Of a stretch of DNA of 61,635 bases, positions 46,678 through 55,917 are shown piece by piece. The notes beneath the pieces were generated by a model. The model was not told the DNA's origin. It saw only the letters and a list, made by a program, of their open reading frames with translations, and did no database searches. A program made the position numbers and the translations under genes. The DNA comes from Saprospiraceae bacterium (lineage in GTDB: Bacteria; Bacteroidota; Bacteroidia; Chitinophagales; Saprospiraceae). Where the stretch lies: contig JAHDFN010000002.1 in NCBI GenBank assembly GCA_020628145.1, positions 1-61,635 of the forward strand, given 5' to 3'. Position 1 is the stretch's first letter. The number at the start of each line of letters is the position of its first letter.

Positions 46678-47607
46678 TTAATTTTTATTCCAATATAATT
46701 CACTACCAATCAATTCTTTCAAACGGGAGTATTCTTTGGCATAATAGGATTCCAGAAAAGAAATGGATTCATCAGATAATTCCTGTGATTTAGCTTTTTC
46801 CATATTGACTGATCGGTACATCGGAGTGACCACCTTAGCGGCAGCTTTCACTACCTTATTAAATCCGGGAACGGCAACACTTATTTTCAGTGCTGCTTTA
46901 CGGGTATTAGCATATAGCGAATGTAATGCCCGATTATTCACCTTTTGACTTTTATTCAACTGTTCGAATTCGTAATTTTCATAAAAGCCTTCCGAAATGC
47001 CTAAATCCTTTTCCATTTTTCCCATAAACCTCTCCGGGTCATCCGTCATTTCTTCAAAAAAGTAAATGGAAATTTTTTCTTTCTCAAAATAATTAAAAAA
47101 CCGTCGGATATAATTCGAATAATTTCCGGTTTCCAATGCCACTAAAGGAGCCTTATCTGAATTTCTTTTTTCGGCCTTATTCATTTCTATGAATTCTGCC
47201 AATGTGGTTTCTTCCGGAAGTTGTCCGATTTGCTTACCGAATTTGAACCAGGACATCAACCTGTTTAGGGGTTCACGTAATATGAAAATTATTTTGACCT
47301 TTTTTCCCTTGAAATACCTGGCCATTTTTTCCGGTGTTCCCTCGGAATACATATAATCCGGTGTTGCTTCCAGTTTTATTTCCGTTTTAGCATTATTCGG
47401 AAAATATTTCTCAAATAGCGTCGGGTCAGATTCGTAATCATATACCGGCTTCTGGTTTAACAAGGGGTAGTCCTTATCCAGAAAAAAATTGGTTTGTTTT
47501 ACATTAGAGGGGCAAATATCCGGATGATCCCCCAAATATTTGAACAGGGAAGTCGTCCCTGCCTTATTTGTACCTGCTATGATGATATATTGATCTCTGC
47601 CTACCAT
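46678..47607 (-). CDS. Sulfotransferase, PAPS-dependent (heparan-type)
   Basis: This is a 309-residue protein with IIAGTNKAGTTSLFKYLGDHPDI as the phosphosulfate loop and VKIIFILREPLNRLMSWFKFG as the 3'-phosphate segment. The residue pattern (KxGTTSL...REPxxRxxS) is close to that of heparan-sulfate-type and NodH-like sulfotransferases. EATPDYMYSEGTPEKMARYF lies between, as in the animal enzymes. It starts 2 bases after the Wzy gene. Substrate unknown, but a sugar acceptor is likely from the family. Confidence 0.9.
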   Translation of the reverse strand: MVGRDQYIIIAGTNKAGTTSLFKYLGDHPDICPSNVKQTNFFLDKDYPLLNQKPVYDYESDPTLFEKYFPNNAKTEIKLEATPDYMYSEGTPEKMARYFKGKKVKIIFILREPLNRLMSWFKFGKQIGQLPEETTLAEFIEMNKAEKRNSDKAPLVALETGNYSNYIRRFFNYFEKEKISIYFFEEMTDDPERFMGKMEKDLGISEGFYENYEFEQLNKSQKVNNRALHSLYANTRKAALKISVAVPGFNKVVKAAAKVVTPMYRSVNMEKAKSQELSDESISFLESYYAKEYSRLKELIGSELYWNKN

Positions 47608-47608
47608 T

Positions 47609-48973
47609 TCAAGTGGATAATTGTAAAATCTTTCTTTCTTTATTTCTTTTTATTTCTTCAATGTAAATAAATAAAAGTGCGAAATAAAAACTGAGGATCA
47701 ACCATTCCATTAATGAAAAATCCCCGGCACCACCTGAAACCTGAACCCTGAATAAGGGTTGAGCCGGTAGGACCAGCATCCATTCAATCGAAAAGGGTAT
47801 CAGGGGAAGGATTCTCTTCAATTTATATTTCAACATTTTGAATGCAAATCCGAATAAAAGATAGAGATAGAAAATCAATCCTGCCAAAAAGCAAAAAACG
47901 CCACTCATGTACCAGTTATTCAACATGAAATTGTGTATATATCCTTCATGTCCCGGCTCGAATTCCCCTTTGGCCGCCAAACCATATCCAAACCAAGGGC
48001 GGGCAGATATTTTCTCAACTGCGATATCGTACATATCCAATCTTGAACCTTCCTGAATTTCAGTAAACCTTCCCAATAAGGCACTCGTCGCACTGAGTAT
48101 CTGCTCCGAAAACATTATGAAAAACGAACCTACTATCGTTATCCCTAGTAATCCTAACAACAGATATTGTGGTAGTTTTTTTTCAAATGTCAGGAAAACA
48201 AATAAAAATGCAGATGCGGCAAATCCTATTATATTCGATCGGCTTACCGTCAATAATAAAAAACCCAGCGCCATATATTTAGCGGTTGAAAGAACCAGAT
48301 TTCTTTTTCTTTGGAATAAGGATATGACATAAAAATAAATCAGAAAACCTGTTGCCAGGTTATTTTTCATACTTGTCAATACCGCCTCGTCACTATTATT
48401 ATTGATATTCGATAATGTCCAGATATCGAAGTTGAATAATTCCTTATAAAATCCATACATCAATAATTTCGGATTACCACTCAATAATCCGACGGCGATG
48501 GTTTGGAATACATTCATGTTCATCATTTTGAAGGCCACGTATGCATAAATGATGAAGAGGACGATTCCTATAGCTGCTGCATAACAAAGGTATTTTGTCA
48601 TATTCAATCTTACCATTTCCATGAGGAAAACGGCAAACAGAATGAATACCAAATAATATACAAAGGTTTTGAACAAAAAAGATATGGCCAAACCTAAATC
48701 CGGCGCCCAAAAAAAGGACATGAAATACATAACGTATAACACCAGATATAACATTAGAAATACCTGAAAACGCTTGACGAAGGCCCATACTCTTAATCTG
48801 AAATCCTTGAACAACACGCCCATAAACATCAGCATCATAAATATATGGAACTGTTTGAAATTCAGACTTCCGAATTTCAGTAGGGCAAACCATTGGAATA
48901 ATAACAGCGTTATAAATAAACATGAATTCGCAGTGATAAAATACCGATATATGGCATTAGATGACGTTATCAA
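47609..48973 (-). CDS. O-antigen polymerase/ligase-like membrane protein (Wzy)
   Basis: This is a 454-residue protein with about 11 hydrophobic segments and a large periplasmic loop holding RPWFGYGLAAKGEFEPGHEGYIHNFMLNNWYMSG, the usual Wzy/WaaL loop pattern. It joins flipped repeat units at the periplasmic face. The start appears to be TTG, as an upstream stop codon is in frame and no ATG is near. It belongs to assembly block 1 with the Wzx at 49012 and is intact, unlike the polymerase of block 2. Confidence 0.9.
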   Translation of the reverse strand: MITSSNAIYRYFITANSCLFITLLLFQWFALLKFGSLNFKQFHIFMMLMFMGVLFKDFRLRVWAFVKRFQVFLMLYLVLYVMYFMSFFWAPDLGLAISFLFKTFVYYLVFILFAVFLMEMVRLNMTKYLCYAAAIGIVLFIIYAYVAFKMMNMNVFQTIAVGLLSGNPKLLMYGFYKELFNFDIWTLSNINNNSDEAVLTSMKNNLATGFLIYFYVISLFQRKRNLVLSTAKYMALGFLLLTVSRSNIIGFAASAFLFVFLTFEKKLPQYLLLGLLGITIVGSFFIMFSEQILSATSALLGRFTEIQEGSRLDMYDIAVEKISARPWFGYGLAAKGEFEPGHEGYIHNFMLNNWYMSGVFCFLAGLIFYLYLLFGFAFKMLKYKLKRILPLIPFSIEWMLVLPAQPLFRVQVSGGAGDFSLMEWLILSFYFALLFIYIEEIKRNKERKILQLST

Positions 48974-49011
48974 AAATTACGGTATTTTTTATCCGATTCG
49001 GATTTTGGCGG

Positions 49012-50373
49012 TTATTCATTATCTCCGGAGCTTAATCTGCTTCTAAATAATTTGGGAATCGTTATGACCTTGAATTCCCTAAAAACAAAATAGGCTGCCA
49101 ATAAATTTTGGGCTATGTCTGCAACCGACGAAGCTATGGCTGCCCCCATCACACCTATTCTAGGTAATAAAATAAGGTTGACTGAGATAATAATGATTGA
49201 CGAAAACATTGCCGTATTTCTCATCAATTTTTCCCGTCCCCCTATAATCAATAACAATCCTACCGGCCCCAACATTACGTTAACGAATTTCCCTAACAGA
49301 AGAACTCTCAATAATATTCCCCCTTCGGTAAAATCATCTCCGAAAAGAGACATCGTAAAATTAGAAAAGATAAAAAGAAAGACGAATAAGGGTGCTGCCA
49401 AGATACTCACCAAAAATGTCGCCTTCTGTACCGTTTTTTCAAGTGTGAAAACCTGTCCCTTTGCAAAAAAGTGCCCAACCTTCGACGCTAGAATCGTATT
49501 GAAAGCGATAAGGAAAAGACTGGTCATCATAGCGACTTTCTGGGCATTGAAAAACTGCCCTGTCTTATCATCCGTTACCCATACCCCTAATAGGATAATC
49601 GGAACGGAAACATTTATCTGATGAAAAATAGCTAATCCATAAAGCGGAATGCTACTCTTGAACAAATGGTTCAGACCGAAAGTATCCGTTGTTTTTGCAG
49701 AGGGTCTTTTTAATTTTTCCGAACCGAAATACCACATGAGTAAGCCTCCCAATGCAATAAGAACTACTGCAAAATCATATGTCCAGATAATTCCGAGTAG
49801 TCCCCAATCCGGCACGATGAAAAATACGCCCAATATACCGATGACCGGTACAAGGCTCCTTAACATCAGACTGGTGGTTATCATTTTCAATCCCTTGAAG
49901 GATTCTGTCAGATTGGCAATAAATGCCAAGGGAACAACCGAAATAATAAACCACCGTAAATACTCGCCTAATGCCTCTCGTTCCAATGCTTCGAAAATCC
50001 AATCACTTAGGAACCAAAGCAATACCGAAACAGTTAGACCGGCGGTAAGGGAAACCAGGCTTCCCATTGAAAACACCCTGCGGGCTCTTTTCCAATAATT
50101 ATCCGCCGAATAAACCGGGATAAATCGAAGTAGTGCCTTATCAATTCCCAGGTTTCCTAGTATCGAGGCAATCAATATGATATTCAGACAATAGGAATAT
50201 TTCCCCATTCCATCTGCCTTGAGTGCCCTCGACAATAAAAGGATGAAAAGAAATTGAAGTAAGGTCGAACCGATTTTGAATACAAATGAAATCGATGCCC
50301 ACTTGGTCATGTCCCGGGTATGGGCATCACCTAAAAATGATTTTACCTTGTTCTGAATTTTGGTTGCTGACAT
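49012..50373 (-). CDS. Wzx-type oligosaccharide flippase (MOP superfamily)
   Basis: This is a 453-residue protein with 12 or more hydrophobic segments, beginning MTKWASISFVFKIGSTLLQFLFILLLSRALKADGMGKYSYCL after a short charged N-terminus. It should flip undecaprenyl-linked repeat units across the inner membrane. It is one of two flippases in the window; the sequence is of a different branch from the WzxC-like one at 21177-22631. The gene is 35 bases from the glycoside-hydrolase-like lipoprotein gene. Confidence 0.92.
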   Translation of the reverse strand: MSATKIQNKVKSFLGDAHTRDMTKWASISFVFKIGSTLLQFLFILLLSRALKADGMGKYSYCLNIILIASILGNLGIDKALLRFIPVYSADNYWKRARRVFSMGSLVSLTAGLTVSVLLWFLSDWIFEALEREALGEYLRWFIISVVPLAFIANLTESFKGLKMITTSLMLRSLVPVIGILGVFFIVPDWGLLGIIWTYDFAVVLIALGGLLMWYFGSEKLKRPSAKTTDTFGLNHLFKSSIPLYGLAIFHQINVSVPIILLGVWVTDDKTGQFFNAQKVAMMTSLFLIAFNTILASKVGHFFAKGQVFTLEKTVQKATFLVSILAAPLFVFLFIFSNFTMSLFGDDFTEGGILLRVLLLGKFVNVMLGPVGLLLIIGGREKLMRNTAMFSSIIIISVNLILLPRIGVMGAAIASSVADIAQNLLAAYFVFREFKVITIPKLFRSRLSSGDNE

Positions 50374-50408
50374 CCTAATTAGGAAAAACCGGTGCGTTGA
50401 TTTGTAGT

Positions 50409-52349
50409 CTAAAATTGTACAACAATAGAGGAGATGATGTCGAATTCAGGAATATCGACGATTATCGTACCATCATTAGTCTGTACAAAATCCATTTTTT
50501 TTCCACTTAGGACATCTTCTATTTTCTTAGGTTTTTGGCTTCCATAAATCGGTTTGATTTTAAGTGTTGCGTTTTTAGATATTTTGAGTTTCTTACGCAA
50601 CTGCAAACTCTGCTTATAACGGATTTCCTTGTTCTTGGATTTTTTTCCTATGGCTACCCAAGAGTAATCATTCATGCAATTGACAACCAGTTTTTTCTTT
50701 CCATTATGGATGAAGGATGCTGTCTGTACCTTATCCGCCAAGCCGGTGATCCGAGTCGGGGAATTTTGGAATATTTCCGGATATTCAGACATTAAGTCCT
50801 GCATGGATTTATTTTTTGTCTGCTCGGTATTCCATTTTCCGGAAGGATAAATCACCTTTCCTCCCCGGCTTTCGAATTGTTGTAATTCCCTTTTCATCGC
50901 AGGGGTAAGACTTCCTTTATCAAATACGAAGATATATTTGTAACCTGCCGTTTTTCCTTTTTCCAACTGGGCATCCGTGATGAACCCGGCAGGAATTTTC
51001 TGATCCATCATCAATTCAAAGACACCGTTTATCGGTAATAATATATTTTCCCAGGCTTTCCGAGGAGTATTATAGTATTGTTCTCTGGCCCGTTCCGAAA
51101 AATGAATGCCCACCCATCTCAAAGGGCGTGTCCCTGCCATATGGGGAGAAACCATTTTTCCCAATGCAAATGATGATATAAACCGATCTTCATTCAATTC
51201 CGTATCATCAATATCCAAATTGGCAAAACATCCATGTCCCATCATACCCGCTGTTGCCGCCAGACAGGACTCCTCATCTTCCACTCCATGAGTCCAAACA
51301 TGAGGAGGTGTTCCATTGGATGCATCCCTTGAAAGGATGAATCCCTTTGCCATCTGTATATCCTTTTCTATCGGATAGGTATTCAGTTCGGGAACAAAAT
51401 AATGGTTGGCCTTTCGTTTCATCAACATATTATGGGCCAGTACATATTCCGTTTTCATCACATCGACATCATCAAACAATTCGCTGTCCATATGGGTATC
51501 CGACATCGTAGGCCAAGTGGCCGAACCCCATAACAGAACCACATCCTTATCCTGGGCCTTCAATGTTTCCCTGATTTTTTTCTGGGCTTTCAGTATCGTC
51601 CGGTTCGTAAAATCATTATAAGCGATACCGGCCGGCCCGTTTATATTCGTAGGGGCAGGTTGTCCTGTCAATTTCTTATACTCGTTTTTACAAAACCTAC
51701 AAAAACAACCATTGACGGGCATATGGATTTCATCAAAATAAAATCCGTTGACCCCCATTTCCAACAATTCGGACAATCTTGTAATCAGAAAACTGCGATA
51801 AGGTGAATTGAGGCACATCATAGCTCCACGTTTGGTCATGACTTCTTCTCCTTTCACATCCACACAAACCCAATCGGGGTGTTTCTTTTTGGCCCACTTA
51901 TCTTCCATATGCCGGTAATAAGCTATGATTTTCATATCATTCCTCTCGGCATTATTTATCATTTTCCGAACCATATTTTCATCCCTGTTCAGTACTTTCA
52001 GGGATTTTTGCCCCATCTTACTCCCCCACCAAGCTCCTTCTCCCGATGTTTTGAAATGCCGGGTATAGACCTCTACTCCCATATCGGATAATTTATCAGC
52101 TACGGAAAGGAAATGAGGTTCTTCTACTTTGGCTACCGGGAATCTCGTATGTGCCTGGACACGGTTTTCCTCCATCCAATCGGGTAGGTGGCTCGGTGTC
52201 CAATAACTCAAATCATACATCATGGATCGTTTAGTGTTGCTATGACTGTCTGCTTCCTTGTATCCGACCTTGTTTTGGTTCGTTTTACAGGAAAACAGTA
52301 TTAAGAAAAAAATGATGGGAGTGGATGACCAATAATTGGACAATTGCAT
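50409..52349 (-). CDS. Lipoprotein with glycoside-hydrolase-like TIM barrel, function unknown
   Basis: This is a 646-residue lipoprotein: LILFSC gives a lipobox with Cys21. The mature domain looks like a (beta/alpha)8 hydrolase: MGVEVYTRHFKTSGEGAWWGSK, MKIIAYYRHMEDKWA, GVNGFYFDEIHMPVNGCFCRFCKNEY with an Asp-Glu pair, and LLWGSATWP. The C-terminal third holds a Rossmann-like region (KYIFVFDKGSLTPAMKREL) and a beta domain. The closest memory is of GHL6-type or trimerisation-domain glycosidases. It is probably at the cell surface or periplasm. It may trim or edit the polymer. I cannot name a family with certainty. Confidence 0.7.
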   Translation of the reverse strand: MQLSNYWSSTPIIFFLILFSCKTNQNKVGYKEADSHSNTKRSMMYDLSYWTPSHLPDWMEENRVQAHTRFPVAKVEEPHFLSVADKLSDMGVEVYTRHFKTSGEGAWWGSKMGQKSLKVLNRDENMVRKMINNAERNDMKIIAYYRHMEDKWAKKKHPDWVCVDVKGEEVMTKRGAMMCLNSPYRSFLITRLSELLEMGVNGFYFDEIHMPVNGCFCRFCKNEYKKLTGQPAPTNINGPAGIAYNDFTNRTILKAQKKIRETLKAQDKDVVLLWGSATWPTMSDTHMDSELFDDVDVMKTEYVLAHNMLMKRKANHYFVPELNTYPIEKDIQMAKGFILSRDASNGTPPHVWTHGVEDEESCLAATAGMMGHGCFANLDIDDTELNEDRFISSFALGKMVSPHMAGTRPLRWVGIHFSERAREQYYNTPRKAWENILLPINGVFELMMDQKIPAGFITDAQLEKGKTAGYKYIFVFDKGSLTPAMKRELQQFESRGGKVIYPSGKWNTEQTKNKSMQDLMSEYPEIFQNSPTRITGLADKVQTASFIHNGKKKLVVNCMNDYSWVAIGKKSKNKEIRYKQSLQLRKKLKISKNATLKIKPIYGSQKPKKIEDVLSGKKMDFVQTNDGTIIVDIPEFDIISSIVVQF

Positions 52350-52372
52350 ACAGTCAGGTTTTATTATTCCTC

Positions 52373-53323
52373 TTACTTAACGACTTTTTTGAAGTATTCA
52401 TATGTCCTTCTCAATCCTTCGAAACGATCTACCCGAGGTTCCCAGTCCAAGACTTCCTTGGCTAAGGAAATATCCGGACGTCTTCTTTTCGGGTCGTCTT
52501 TGGGCAGTGGTTTATATATTAGTTCGGAAGTTGTCCCCTCTACCAACTTGAGGATTTCACGTCCGAAATCGTTCATGGTGATTTCGGAAGGGTTTCCGAC
52601 ATTCACCGGAAGGTGGTAATCACTCAACAATAATCTGTATATACCTTCTACCAAATCATCGACATAGCAGAAAGAACGGGTTTGTGTCCCATCTCCGAAG
52701 ACGGTCAGATTTTCGCCCCTGATGGCTTGTGAGAAAAATGCCGGTAATACACGGCCATCATCAGTTCTCATCCTCGGGCCGTAAGTATTGAAAATCCTTA
52801 CGATTCTTGTTTCCAGACCGTGATAGGTGTGGTAAGCCATCGTCAATGCTTCTTGGAATCTCTTGGCTTCATCATAAACACCACGTGGCCCTATGGGGTT
52901 GACATTTCCCCAATAGGATTCCTTTTGTGGATGCTCAAGCGGATCTCCATATACTTCAGATGTAGAAGCAATCAACACTCTTGCTTTCTTCACTCTTGCC
53001 AACCCAAGTAGGTTATGTGTTCCCAGCGACCCCACCTTCATGGTTTGGATAGGCATTTGTAGATAATCTATCGGACTGGCGGGAGATGCAAAATGAAGGA
53101 TATAATCCAATTCCCCCGGCACATGTACGAACTTACTCACATCATGGTGATAAAATTCAAAATCCTTACGGGGAAACAGGTGGTCCAAGTTTTTGATATT
53201 GCCTGTAATTAGATTATCCATTCCTATTACATGGTATCCTTCCTTTATGAATCTATCGCAAAGATGCGAGCCTAGAAATCCTGCTGCTCCAGTTATCAGA
53301 ATCCTACCTGATGATTTTTCCAT
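52373..53323 (-). CDS. UDP-glucuronate decarboxylase (UDP-xylose synthase)-like
   Basis: This is a 316-residue SDR enzyme that converts UDP-glucuronate to UDP-xylose and CO2, using the UDP-GlcA made by Ugd. The cofactor motif is GAAGFLGSH (12-20). [18 protein letters not shown] and the catalytic Tyr-x3-Lys in YDEAKRFQE are typical of UXS enzymes, as is [10 protein letters not shown]. It follows the rfb genes. Xylose in the polymer is a reasonable inference. Confidence 0.92.
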   Translation of the reverse strand: MEKSSGRILITGAAGFLGSHLCDRFIKEGYHVIGMDNLITGNIKNLDHLFPRKDFEFYHHDVSKFVHVPGELDYILHFASPASPIDYLQMPIQTMKVGSLGTHNLLGLARVKKARVLIASTSEVYGDPLEHPQKESYWGNVNPIGPRGVYDEAKRFQEALTMAYHTYHGLETRIVRIFNTYGPRMRTDDGRVLPAFFSQAIRGENLTVFGDGTQTRSFCYVDDLVEGIYRLLLSDYHLPVNVGNPSEITMNDFGREILKLVEGTTSELIYKPLPKDDPKRRRPDISLAKEVLDWEPRVDRFEGLRRTYEYFKKVVK

Positions 53324-53338
53324 AAGATGTGCGTTATT

Positions 53339-53887
53339 TTATTTTGATAGCAAAGATGCCAACGATCGTGCGTCGAGATCTTTCTGAGATATAATCAAAT
53401 CGTTATTGTTGAAATTCCATTCTATACCTATTTCGGGGTCGTCGAACCTGACAGCTCCCTCATGTTCCTTTGAATAGAATGCATCACATTTATAATTGAC
53501 GATGGTATTGTTTTCCAAGGCGAGAAAGCCATGTGCAAATCCATGAGGGATGAATAATTGCCATTTGTTTTCCTCTGTCAATTCTACTCCAATCCACTGG
53601 CCGAAAGTAGATGAATCAGGTCTGATATCTACTGCCACATCAAAAATTCTTCCTTTAATCACTCTAACCAGTTTCGCCTGTGCAAAAGGAGGGTTTTGAA
53701 AATGCAAGCCTCTAAGAATCCCCTTGTCGGATTTCGATTCATTATCCTGAACAAAATCTATTTGAAGTCCTGTCTGTTCCCTGAACTTCCTGTGATGGAA
53801 TGTTTCCATAAAGTACCCTCGATCATCTTCGAATATCCGAGGTTGGATGAGATACACTCCTTTCAGTTCCTGTTCCTCAACAATCAT
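53339..53887 (-). CDS. rfbC: dTDP-4-dehydrorhamnose 3,5-epimerase
   Basis: This is a 182-residue cupin-fold epimerase. The catalytic His lies in LRGLHFQ, and the Tyr in the [14 protein letters not shown] segment; [11 protein letters not shown] is also diagnostic. It acts on dTDP-4-keto-6-deoxyglucose. It overlaps rfbA by 4 bases (ATGA-type). No rfbD reductase is seen in the window, so dTDP-rhamnose formation needs a reductase elsewhere, or another product is made. Confidence 0.95.
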   Translation of the reverse strand: MIVEEQELKGVYLIQPRIFEDDRGYFMETFHHRKFREQTGLQIDFVQDNESKSDKGILRGLHFQNPPFAQAKLVRVIKGRIFDVAVDIRPDSSTFGQWIGVELTEENKWQLFIPHGFAHGFLALENNTIVNYKCDAFYSKEHEGAVRFDDPEIGIEWNFNNNDLIISQKDLDARSLASLLSK

Positions 53888-54753
53888 TTTCTTTTCAATA
53901 AGTTAAGCAGGTATTTCCCATATCCACTTTTCAAAAGGGGTTTGGCAATATCATGTAGTTTCTCATCATTGATGAACCCCATCCTCCAGGCGATTTCTTC
54001 TATACATCCTATTTTATGGGATTGTCTTTTTTCGATTACCCTTACGAATTCTGTTGCGTCATTCAAGGAATCGAAGGTCCCGGTGTCCAGCCAGGCCACA
54101 CCATGTTCCATTATGCCTACTTCCAATTCACCTTTTTCCAAGTATGCCTTATTGACATCTGTGATTTCATATTCCCCCCTAGGGGAAGGTTGGATGTTTT
54201 CGGCGATTTCCACTACATCATTATCATAAAAATAAAGTCCGGGAACTGCATAAATGGATTTTGGCTTCTCGGGTTTTTCTTCGATGGAAATGACTTTTTT
54301 ATTCTTATCGAATTCTACCACTCCATATCTTTCCGGATCATTAACGGGATAAGCGAAGACCCTTGCTCCCTGCTTCATCTTTGCACTCTCCTTTAACAAC
54401 TCCTGTAAACCTGCCCCATAGAAGATATTATCCCCCAAAATGAGTGCTACGCCATCATCACCAATAAATGATTTCCCAATCACGAATGCCTGAGCCAATC
54501 CGTTAGGAACTTCCTGTATGGCATAATGGAATTCGCAACCGAGATTCCGCCCATCTCCCAGCAATCTCTTGAATTGCGGATTATCCTCAGGCGTGGTAAT
54601 GATTAAAATTTCCCTGATGCCCGCTTGCAATAGGATGGAAAGAGGATAATAAACCATGGGTTTATCATAAATCGGCATTAGTTGTTTGGATATGGCTTTG
54701 GTTATCGGATACAGCCTAGTACCTGAACCTCCTGCCAATATTATACCCTTCAT
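53884..54753 (-). CDS. rfbA: Glucose-1-phosphate thymidylyltransferase
   Basis: This is a 289-residue enzyme that forms dTDP-glucose. The signature [31 protein letters not shown] is at residues 3-33, and [19 protein letters not shown] and [10 protein letters not shown] follow. The length and sequence match the long RmlA type. It sits between rfbB and rfbC in the usual cluster. Confidence 0.96.
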   Translation of the reverse strand: MKGIILAGGSGTRLYPITKAISKQLMPIYDKPMVYYPLSILLQAGIREILIITTPEDNPQFKRLLGDGRNLGCEFHYAIQEVPNGLAQAFVIGKSFIGDDGVALILGDNIFYGAGLQELLKESAKMKQGARVFAYPVNDPERYGVVEFDKNKKVISIEEKPEKPKSIYAVPGLYFYDNDVVEIAENIQPSPRGEYEITDVNKAYLEKGELEVGIMEHGVAWLDTGTFDSLNDATEFVRVIEKRQSHKIGCIEEIAWRMGFINDEKLHDIAKPLLKSGYGKYLLNLLKRK

Positions 54754-54759
54754 GTTTAT

Positions 54760-55818
54760 TTATGGGTTTTGTCTTTTTATGTACTGTTCCTTATAATAAG
54801 CCTGATACACCCCGGACGTTACATTGTCCAACCATTGCCTATTTTCCAGATACCAATCAATGGTTTTAGATAATCCTTGCTCAAAAGTAACAGAGGGAGA
54901 CCAGCCTAATTCCTTTTTGATTTTGCCGGCATCGATGGCATATCTCATATCATGGCCTGCCCTATCTTTCACATAAGTGATGAGTTGTTCCGAACTTCCT
55001 TCGGGCCGCTGTAGCTTTTTATCCATCTGTTGGCACAGCAATTTGATCAAGTCGATGTTTTTCCATTCATTATGACCACCGATATTGTAGGTTTCACCTA
55101 TTGTCCCTTTATGGAATATCAAATCAATGGCTGCGGCATGATCTTCCACCCATAGCCAATCCCTTACATTCACTCCCCGGCCATAAACCGGCAGGGGTTT
55201 TCGATTGACAATATTATTGATGAATAGAGGAATTAGTTTTTCAGGAAATTGGTAGGCGCCGTAATTATTGGAACAGTTGGAAATTTTCACGGGTAATCCG
55301 TAGGTATGTCCCCAGGCCCTTACCAGATGATCGGAACCAGCCTTTGATGATGAATACGGGCTTCTTGGATCGTAGGGTGTCTCTTCCACAAAAAAGCCTT
55401 CGTCTCCCAAAGAACCATAGACTTCATCAGTGGAAACATGATAGAATAGTTTCCCATCGAAATCATCCTTCCAATTTTCTTTGGCGACTTGTAGTAGAAC
55501 AGCCGTTCCTACCATATTGGTCGTAACAAATGCCAGAGGATCTAAAATGGAACGATCTACATGGGATTCTGCCGCCAAATGAATAACCCCTTCGAATCCA
55601 TATTGACTAAAACTACTACGAATGAATTCCAAATCGGCTATGTCACCCTTTATGAAATGGTAATTCGGTTTGTTTTCTACATCCTTGATATTTTCCAAAT
55701 TTCCCGCATAGGTCAATTTGTCCAAGTTGTAGATTTGGTACTCGGGATAATTATCCACCATCCTTCTGACCAAATGCGAGCCTATGAATCCTGCTCCTCC
55801 TGTGATGAGAATTTTCAT
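54760..55818 (-). CDS. rfbB: dTDP-glucose 4,6-dehydratase
   Basis: This is a 352-residue SDR enzyme making dTDP-4-keto-6-deoxyglucose. GGAGFIGSH (7-15), AAESHVDRSI, the STDEVYG catalytic triad segment and SPYSSSKAGSDHLV with Tyr-x3-Lys are all present. NNYGAYQFPEKLIPL is standard for RmlB. It is preceded by a 100-base gap that holds the 17-bp hairpin at 55867-55905. Confidence 0.97.
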   Translation of the reverse strand: MKILITGGAGFIGSHLVRRMVDNYPEYQIYNLDKLTYAGNLENIKDVENKPNYHFIKGDIADLEFIRSSFSQYGFEGVIHLAAESHVDRSILDPLAFVTTNMVGTAVLLQVAKENWKDDFDGKLFYHVSTDEVYGSLGDEGFFVEETPYDPRSPYSSSKAGSDHLVRAWGHTYGLPVKISNCSNNYGAYQFPEKLIPLFINNIVNRKPLPVYGRGVNVRDWLWVEDHAAAIDLIFHKGTIGETYNIGGHNEWKNIDLIKLLCQQMDKKLQRPEGSSEQLITYVKDRAGHDMRYAIDAGKIKKELGWSPSVTFEQGLSKTIDWYLENRQWLDNVTSGVYQAYYKEQYIKRQNP

Positions 55819-55866
55819 TTTTTCAGGATCTTTATCCTTGAGTTTTTGCTTTAGATTCGTTTTTAC

Positions 55867-55905
55867 ATGATGTCGGCCTTACTTTTTGAGTAAGACCGAC
55901 ATCAT
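55867..55905 (-). terminator. 17-bp stem-loop between cysN and rfbB
   Basis: Arms at 55867-55883 and 55889-55905 pair over 17 positions with a single G.U on the minus (transcribed) strand and a 5-base loop. It begins 13 bases after the cysN stop codon. No T tract follows on the minus strand. It marks the boundary between the sulfation cluster and the sugar-nucleotide genes. It could pause the polymerase, shield an RNA end, or be a target for the antiterminator complex. Confidence 0.55.
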
Positions 55906-55917
55906 ATGTATTTTGTA

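Noticed and set aside
49115-50098. Two plus-strand open frames (168 and 149 codons)
   Set aside because: Both are antisense to the flippase at 49012-50373, whose hydrophobic pattern is clear. The plus-strand products are Thr/Asn/Pro/Lys-rich and resemble nothing.
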